Shown: piece after piece, positions 57,205-64,000 of the stretch
Position numbering within the stretch: the stretch's first letter is position 1
How the letters are laid out: each line of letters opens with the position of its first letter
Source: Margaritispora aquatica
Taxonomy: Eukaryota > Ascomycota > Leotiomycetes > Helotiales > Discinellaceae
Direction: 5' to 3'
Assembly (NCBI GenBank): GCA_007644065.1
Contig: VJWN01000002.1
Coordinates: forward strand, 2,567,831 to 2,631,830
DNA length: 64,000 nt
Notes under the pieces: generated by a model
Seen by the model: the letters and a program-made list of their open reading frames with translations, nothing else
Told to the model about the DNA's origin: nothing
The model's database searches: none
Program-made: the position numbers and the translations under genes

Positions 57205-57531
57205 TTGTCAATTACGATAGTTTCGAAAATACGCATGGAGTGAGCGGACAGAGCATTGTCTTCTGGATTTCAAGCTGGTACACACCACTGCCTCTCTCAA
57301 GCAGTTACACCGGTGATAAACTTCACGAATGACGAACGGTTGAGGCATATTTCGTTGGATTCTTTTGCTTTAGGAGCGGATGGCGCATTGGGAATCGTTT
57401 ATAGACAAAACAGTGATGCACACATGCATACATGCGTGGTGTTTTTAGAGAACTTAGAGGATAGCTAGGGAAGGATCTATGTTGTGTCTTTGGCTAGTTT
57501 TCTAGTCTGTGATTTGCGTTCAATGTGACAT
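57205..57531. other. Convergent spacer, 327 bp
   Basis: It lies between the stop codons of the zinc-finger gene and the oxygenase gene. No gene is seen; it probably contains both 3' untranslated regions. Confidence 0.5.
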
Positions 57532-58805
57532 CTAGTGCGCCTTTACTGTTTTCCCCATGACTTCCGTCCCAGGCATTGTACTGTCTTGCTGATCTAGTAC
57601 TTTCCTGCCCTCAGCAGCGTCTCGTTCTTTGGCTTGCTGGGCTCTGATTTGGGCCAAGATATCTGGATACCACCTTTCACCAACATCTGGATGGCTCTTG
57701 ACTCTGTTCTTAAGTGTCGCTTCACCTAGTGTTTGTGCTCCAAATCCACCTCTAAATGTAAATTCTACATCATCCAGTCTTCCTCCATTCCGCCTCACTA
57801 CCTCCCTCCTTCTCTCCCTCATCGTCTCAGGAACTCTACCAACACCACCTCTATTTTCAAAATCATTGAGCTCATCAAATTCAGCATCATAGCTGACGCC
57901 CTGGAAGAAAGGCACACTAAACCTTGCACCTGTGCCCGGTGCTGGAGAAAGCACTCGATGTGTAGTAGACATACATACACCTTGTGTAAGCGCTTCCATG
58001 CCCTGTCCAATCGCTACGACCAGCGTTCCGTCTATGGGTGGGCAGTCGATCCATTGTCCTTGCATGTTCTGTACCTGCAAGCCTCTGTGGTCTGTAACTT
58101 GTAGCAGGTAACTGGTGAACATGCTATCTTTGTGTGGTCCTACGCCTTGGCCCTCTGGGATTTCCTCTCCATCTGTCCATAATCCCAACTCCTTCAAATC
58201 TGGATACTTCACAATCTTTAGTTTGTGTTGCTGGTCTTTGTCAAAGTACTTATTGAAAGCGTTTGGTTCCAGTCCAATAGCTTCTGCGATGAGGGATGTA
58301 AAGAATATAGATATCTCGCCCATCAATTTGATATATTCGTCGTACACGGGTTTGAAGTTTGGCATGTATTTCTCGGAAGGCCATTGTGTCGGCGCAAGTA
58401 GATTGCGGTAGAGAGGTTGAGACGAATCGCGGTTTGGATGGCATGTCGAGAGGTCGATTTGTTCTCGATGATCTATAGTATGGGCTGTTATTTCAGCATC
58501 CAGTCGTGAGTATCCTAAGAATGAAGGTGCATTTTTCATTTCAATGCGCAACCTAAGATGGTTCTCTCAGCGCAGCTTGTCCAGGCAGGCTTTGTAACAA
58601 CCTACTTCTCTTTCTCTGGCAGATCAAAGAAAGCGACGCCCTCCGACTTTACCTGCTCTATCAGTCGCTCTGGTATCCCCACATTCTTCAAGTACAGAAA
58701 GCCAACTTCGAGAAGCGCATTGCGGAGCTGATCAAGGAAATCAGGCTTCGTCGAGGAGTCTTTGGCTAGGGAGAGATCAAGGATTGGAATGGTGTCAAAA
58801 GACAT
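57532..58805 (-). CDS. 2-oxoglutarate/Fe(II)-dependent oxygenase (isopenicillin N synthase-like)
   Basis: Two exons: 58805-58606 and 58552-57532; 406 aa. The join reads LPEKEK-LRIEMKNAPS with GTAGGT...CTTAG. The N-terminal DIOX_N part is IPILDLSLAKD ... EVGFLYLKNVGIPERLIEQV. The double-stranded beta-helix carries the iron ligands His207-x-Asp209 (GPHKDSMF) and His265 (THRVLSP), and the 2-oxoglutarate-binding Arg277-x-Ser (ARFSVPFF). All needed residues are present. Such fungal enzymes oxidise small molecules in secondary or hormone-like metabolism; no cluster partner lies nearby, so the substrate is unknown. An in-frame Met 15 bp upstream (58820, MPQFTM) is an alternative; 58805 has the stronger ACCATG context. 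The long charged C-terminal tail is non-enzymatic in look. Confidence 0.9.
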
Positions 58806-58820
58806 GGTGAATTGTGGCAT

Positions 58821-60915
58821 ACGAGATGGAAGGAAATATAGGGGCAGAAGGTAATGAGAGTATATACTTCCTCTTTATGTTATGCTGCGATAGAGCAAGC
58901 ACTCAATCGGGTTTGCAATGATGGATGATGATGGCGCCATCTGAGCTGGACTTTCCCCACTCTTCAGCTGCAGCCCTGCCTGGAGGGCTTCGGATTCACG
59001 TGTTCGCTTGAAGTCGATCGAACAGACTTCACAATCTCACTCCTGTGGCCGGCCTCCCAGCGACTTGTCTTGTCAAAAGTTATGGTTCGGTACAGTGTTG
59101 TTGTTAGAATATTTTGGGGATAGAAAGCAATCTACCCTAGCAATCTTGCTCAGCAAAACCTAACAAATTTAACGACTACTATCGTCTCATCTTTCTGAAC
59201 TGCAAATATGTTATGGATACTTGAGAGGTGAACGAACAAAGTATGTTAAAACTGCTGTTACTGTNGATATGGTTCTCCTCAGTTCGTGGGTTTGCACCTT
59301 TTCCTGGACAGGAGCTTTATTTGGACTTCAATGATCTTCATATGGAAAGCTTGCAGCAAATATTGTCATCACCTTGTACTAATTGAAGGAGAAAAGAAGT
59401 CGTGATATTGAAAGACGTTGATTGTGTGCGCTTAATTAGTTTGGTGGGGTGCTTTCAGTGATAGACCCCGAGGCTAAAGTTATCAATCCGTCACCATTAA
59501 GCCCAACATTTTACAAAATCCTTGGTCTAAATTTGTGGGCATGATCCCTAAAGAGTTGCAGCCCCCTTTACAGTTTTTGGATGTGGGAGAGCCGTCAGCA
59601 CTTTGATCAATTGTTCTTGACTTTCAGTCGATGGAGACGAATTGATACTTTGATAGTTTCGCGTCATGAATACTACAATAATTGCTGGGCAGCCACGGTT
59701 TATGACATTCAATCACCTTGTAGCAAGGAAACTATTAGATTACATCTACTTCATATTCAAGAATCTTTGAGAGTGCGGTCATAGACCGAAGACTGGCATG
59801 CCTAAATTGAGTGCGGCCTAGACTAAGTGGAGAAACAATCATCTCATTCATTTACAGTATACAAAGACAATGAACTTCTCCCCGATCTTGAGTCCTGTGT
59901 GTCAACTTCTTTTACGTTCGCTGAACTGAAAAACATTTGGTCTTCCGATCGTCGATCGGTTTTATGACTATGTTCCAGAAAATGAATATTTCATCATCAC
60001 CTGGACGATTTCTGCTCAGAAGACAACCAAGACTGATGCCTTCTCAAAAATCAGCTGTGTTTTTAGTTCTGCTTAGACAGTGAATGACCTATAAAGCTTT
60101 GGGCCTTTTTTTCTCTTCGCGAGTTTGCCAATCTACCTTACACTCACATCACCTAGGAAAGAAAAATCGATCCTTAAAGCACAGAGAGTATAGCCTACTT
60201 GCAAAACGAGTCCTGGTATTTGCAAGCTAATCAAGAAATTAGTCCACTGCTGTAGACCGTAAATGTATACTTGGAAAGCAGTGATGCCTGCTATTGAAGT
60301 GACTGAAGACAGGAAATATAGGAGATCCTCAAAGTTAAGGTGGAGAATAATCCAGTTAGTTATTTCAATAACTGCCGACAGCAACTTTCAATGAACAATA
60401 ATCAAGAGAACGTAATTATATAGACAGTCTAAATCATAAAGATATAAATCGTGAAAGGAAGGAACGTTCAATGAAAACCTGATGTCATGTGATTGTATCA
60501 TTTTTCTATCGCAATTCAGGACGTAACTCTTCGGAAACAAGAAACTAAAACCTTAGATCAAATATGAACGAAGTAAGGAGATACGTATATGCGACATATT
60601 TTAGCAGTATGTGCCATAAGTCCTGGTCGTGCTCTAGAATATTGTCTCACATGACTGTATTTTGGAGGTACCTAGTTTGTAGACACCCCTCCTAGGATTG
60701 TATCTATCTACCCACGCCAAAGTTCTTGATCCTGATCGCAGCAGCCTCTATTTCTCATGAGACAACCCTTTCCATTCTTCAACTCTAGGCATCATGCTAA
60801 GCCTCTATCATGACTCCTTGGAGATGTGCTTTCATCGAATTAAGCTTGGATATCCATTCGAAACACAACAACAATTCCAACAAGAGGCGTAGCAGCAAGC
60901 TTATCAGGATTCCAC
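58821..60915. other. 2.1-kb gene-free region with one N
   Basis: No supported gene. One undetermined base (N) is at 59265. ORFs at 59581-59784 and 60133-60384 are short and featureless. The first part is the oxygenase promoter. Confidence 0.5.
59265..59265. other. Undetermined base N
   Basis: Single N in CTGTNGATAT. It marks a sequencing or assembly uncertainty in intergenic DNA. Confidence 0.95.
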
Positions 60916-63540
60916 TTTATATAGTAAGGTACAAAAAGTTTAACTACCCTTCCTTCTCTATAACTTATATACTAAAAGTAATACGTATACTACTTTATAA
61001 TCTAATATTTAATATATTAACTTTTAACTTTTATAACTATATTTATATAGTCTTTTATTATAATAATTAGTCTATATAATATATTATTATTAATTATTTA
61101 CTAAACTTCTTATATACTACGTATTAATACGTTAAGGGTTTTATTAATATTAAAAGTATTTTTAAACTTAAAATAAAGTTTATATAATTTTATTTTTATT
61201 AAAGTCTAAAGATTTTTAATTAAATTAAAATTAAAAAAATAAAAAAGTTATTTTATTATATAAATATATATTTAATTTAAAATATTTTTTATAATTATAT
61301 TTTAATATAAATCTATATTATTATATATAAACTTTTTTTTAATTATAATATTAAAAAAAGAATACTTTATAAAAGTTATAAATAATTTAAAAAATAATTT
61401 TTTTATATATAATCTCTAAATCTTTATTAAAAAAAATTAATTTTATTTATTTATTATATTTAAATATAATTTAAAATATTTTTTTAATTTTTTTTTATTA
61501 TAATATATTAATTATATATTTTTAAATTAAATTTAATTCTAGATATATATAAAAGTATAAATTAATTAAATATTAACTTTTTTTTTATTATATATTTATT
61601 TAACTAAGTTACTTTTATTTATTAATTAACTATATAAATTTAATATTAAATAACTTATTAAAGTTATTTTTTTATATATATAATTATAATATAAAGACGT
61701 TTCTTTTAGAGCTATTTACGTTTTGTTAGGAATAGTATGTGAGCAGTATAGGTCACGTGGTATAGGTGTGACAGAGAGTTACAGACCTGTCGGCTATACC
61801 TTCGACTAGTATCCAGTTACTCCGCTTTTTGTATATAAATAGAAGTTAAGAATAACTTAGTAAAAATAAAGAGAAGTTTTAATAAGATTATAATTCTTAT
61901 AATATTAATTCTTACTACTTTATTAAATAAAGCTTATATTCTTTTCTCTTTTTAATACTTAAAAATAAAAAGTAGTTTAGTATAAATTAGTTAAAAAACG
62001 TACTAATTATAGAACTAGTTATATTTACTTAAAGAAAGTAAATATAATAGCTGGTCTATCTATATAATTTATTAACTATTTAGTTTTAGGTTTAAATAAG
62101 TGTTGAATAAAAGGCCTTAAATTAGTAGGTATAAGTACCTAGGTTAAAGTATTTAGTTATTTATAAGGTATTTTAGACGTTAAAAGTATAGGTTATATTT
62201 TATACTTAATATAGCTTAGTTTAAAAGTACTAATAAAGTACTTTAATCTTTTTAAAAAGTTTAATAAAGCTTTAAAAAATAAATAAATAATTAATTAAAA
62301 GAAAGAAGTACTAAAACTTTATTTTTAAACTTAATTAAGCTTAATTAACTTTAATCTCTATTTCGTATATTAATTATAAGTTTAGCTTATTCTTAAGAAT
62401 CTATATAAAAAACTAATTAAGTTAAAATTAAAATTAAAAGTTATTTTTAAAATTCTTTTTAAAAAAAACTTTTTTAAAAGCTTTAGAATAGCTTCTAAAA
62501 GTATACTAATAGTACCTTATATACTCTTAATAAGTAGGAAGAGCTAATATTAGTAGTTCTTAATCCTTTAATATGAAGTATATACTTAAAATATATAAGA
62601 ATACGTTAATTTATTAGTAAATAATATTATTATAATCTTAAATAAACCTTTATTAACTTTATTTATTAACGAATTATAAAAAGAGCTTAATAATAAAAAA
62701 GTAGTAATAGTTTATATCTAAGATAATAAGTAGATATAGCTAGCTAAACTACTTTATTAATTTAAAAAATAACCTAGAACTATACTAGTTACTTATAAAG
62801 ATATTAAAAAGAATTTTAATACTCTTTATAAATAATAGATAACTTAAAACGTAATATAGAATATATTAGTAACTTATTATTAGGCTATATATAACTAAGT
62901 ATACTCGTTAGTAAATAAAAAGCTTTTAGAACTATATCTTTATATTATAGTTAATATTAAAGATTTTAATATATAAGGTATTATATACTCTCTCTAATTA
63001 AGTCTAGTACTTTCGAATACTTTAGTTTAAATTATAATATAAGAAAACTATAAAGTAATACTTAATAGTACTAAAACAAAGCGAATTAATCCTTTAGTAT
63101 AGTATAATATATAGTTCTTAGCCTACTAGTAAAGCCTAATATTAGACTTACTAGAAACCTTAGGTCTACTAACTTATTAAGACTTTCTATAAGTAATATA
63201 TAAACTATCTTTAGCTTAAATAAATATAGAATTAACTACCTTAATTATAAATAATAAGTTAAGGCTTTTAAATAAAATACTAGAGTAACTAAAACTATTA
63301 TTTTATATTCTAGTATATAAAAAAATATTTTTAAAATAAGGTTTATTTATATTTATTACTTTAAAAGATATATTAAACTCTAGAAACTCTTAAGGTATTT
63401 ACTTAAGATTATAAAATAAAGATTTTATATTTTATCTATATAAGGAAAGTAATAATAGTACTTATAAGTAACTAGTAAAGTTATATAGTATACTAGAACT
63501 AATTATTATAAGATTAACTAATTAAAAGTTCTCGAAAAAA
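60916..63540. mobile_element. RIP-decayed transposon island, AT-rich
   Basis: Composition switches abruptly to almost only A and T, very rich in TpA and poor in CpA, with stops in all frames. This is the mark of RIP, which in filamentous ascomycetes mutates C to T in duplicated DNA. Only the stretch at about 61700-61850 keeps normal base mix. No ORF survives, so the element class is not readable, but the LTR-like segment at 61724 suggests a retrotransposon. The plus-strand ORF at 60810-61070 is an AT-rich artefact. Confidence 0.8.
61724..61860 (+). mobile_element. LTR-like segment in the AT-rich island
   Basis: The segment begins TGTTAGGAATAG, as many copia-type LTRs do, keeps more G and C than the surroundings, and carries TATATAAATAG (about 61832-61842), a likely LTR promoter. 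The 3' border and a partner LTR were not found, so the call is tentative. Confidence 0.4.
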
Positions 63541-64000
63541 CTATCACGACCCTTTTTAAAACCTAGCGGGTTTCCAGGAGTAGGGACCCTAGAAGTCTAG
63601 TAACTTCTAGAAATATAATAGGTTTTAGGAATAGTAGAAGAGTTTCCTTATATAAGTAGGATGTAACGACCCTATCGCTAGTTTTGGGGTGTAAGGTAAG
63701 GATTTAAAGTACGGTAGATTAAAACGTAATAATTCTAGGTATGTTACTAACAAGTATAAATTACTATTTAAAGTTAAGTACGAAGCTTCTATTTAAGGAA
63801 ACCTATTTACTTATATAGAACCTTTGTTCTCCTAGATCCCTTAGATCTCTTAGATTACACTAAGATCCCTATGATCTATATGATCCTAGTTACGTGATCA
63901 CTAGGGATTACTCGGCTTTTAGTGCTAAGACTGTGATCCTTATAATCCCTCTCCTATAGCTTCTCTGTGTAGCCTTAGGCTGCCGAGCCTTAGGGCTATA
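63541..64000. mobile_element. LTR-like sequence at right edge
   Basis: Base mix recovers. TCACGACCC at 63543 and TGTAACGACCC at 63662 resemble the TGTCACGACCC start of many fungal gypsy-type LTRs. Repeated GATCCCTTAGATCT-like units follow (63830-63900). The element is cut by the window end, so identity is inferred. Confidence 0.4.

Noticed and set aside
60810..61070. 86-aa gene at the edge of the AT island
   Set aside because: The C-terminal half is translated A/T-only DNA.
1..64000. CRISPR arrays, operons or prophage
   Set aside because: The window is eukaryotic; repeats are simple sequence or transposon-like and genes have introns.

Overview
The window is nuclear DNA of a filamentous ascomycete (Pezizomycotina), most likely a leotiomycete; the class is inference. 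The reasons are short GT-AG introns with CTAAC-type branch points, intron-poor housekeeping genes, HET-C/TinC, a fused betaine-lipid synthase, a GH5 cellulase with fungal CBM1 modules, and a terminal island so rich in A, T and TpA that repeat-induced point mutation (RIP) is the natural explanation.

Layout. 0.8-2.4 kb: HMG-box protein on the minus strand with a 559-nt intron full of microsatellite. 2.4-7.2 kb: gene-free DNA packed with simple repeats. 7.2-10.4 kb: HET-C, complete, five exons. 11.1-15.2 kb: ankyrin-repeat protein fused to a CorA-like membrane domain. 16.4-17.9 kb: FAM86/METTL21-like methyltransferase, followed by a decayed paralogue at 18.3-18.6 kb. 20.6-22.1 kb: fatty acyl-CoA reductase-like dehydrogenase. 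25.1-27.9 kb: long Q/P/S-rich protein with a Myb-like N-terminus. 28.8-37.4 kb: dense core of four conserved genes, BTA1 (-), NOC2 (-), VPS28 (+) and MDM12 (-), covering membrane lipid, ribosome assembly, ESCRT-I and ER-mitochondria tethering. NOC2 and VPS28 diverge from a 191-bp intergenic region. 37.4-46.7 kb: very gene-poor; I can support only a 52-residue Cys-rich ORF and a weak two-exon model. 46.7-47.1 kb: small conserved-looking protein. 47.1-50.6 kb: gene-free, with a cluster of perfect hairpins near 49.4 kb. 50.6-53.1 kb: GH5 endoglucanase with two CBM1 modules, 12 exons. 54.7-58.8 kb: AT-hook protein with a helix-hairpin-helix domain, small zf-met2 protein, and 2-oxoglutarate/Fe(II) oxygenase. 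58.8-60.9 kb: nothing recognisable, one N at 59265. 60.9-64.0 kb: decayed transposon island with LTR-like segments.

The genes do not form one pathway or an obvious secondary-metabolite cluster. I found no convincing new multi-gene system. The best leads are the methyltransferase pseudogene, the HhH plus five-AT-hook protein, the ankyrin-CorA fusion with an altered GMN motif, the hairpin cluster, and the short Cys-rich ORF. Exon boundaries were read by eye from splice signals and reading-frame continuity.
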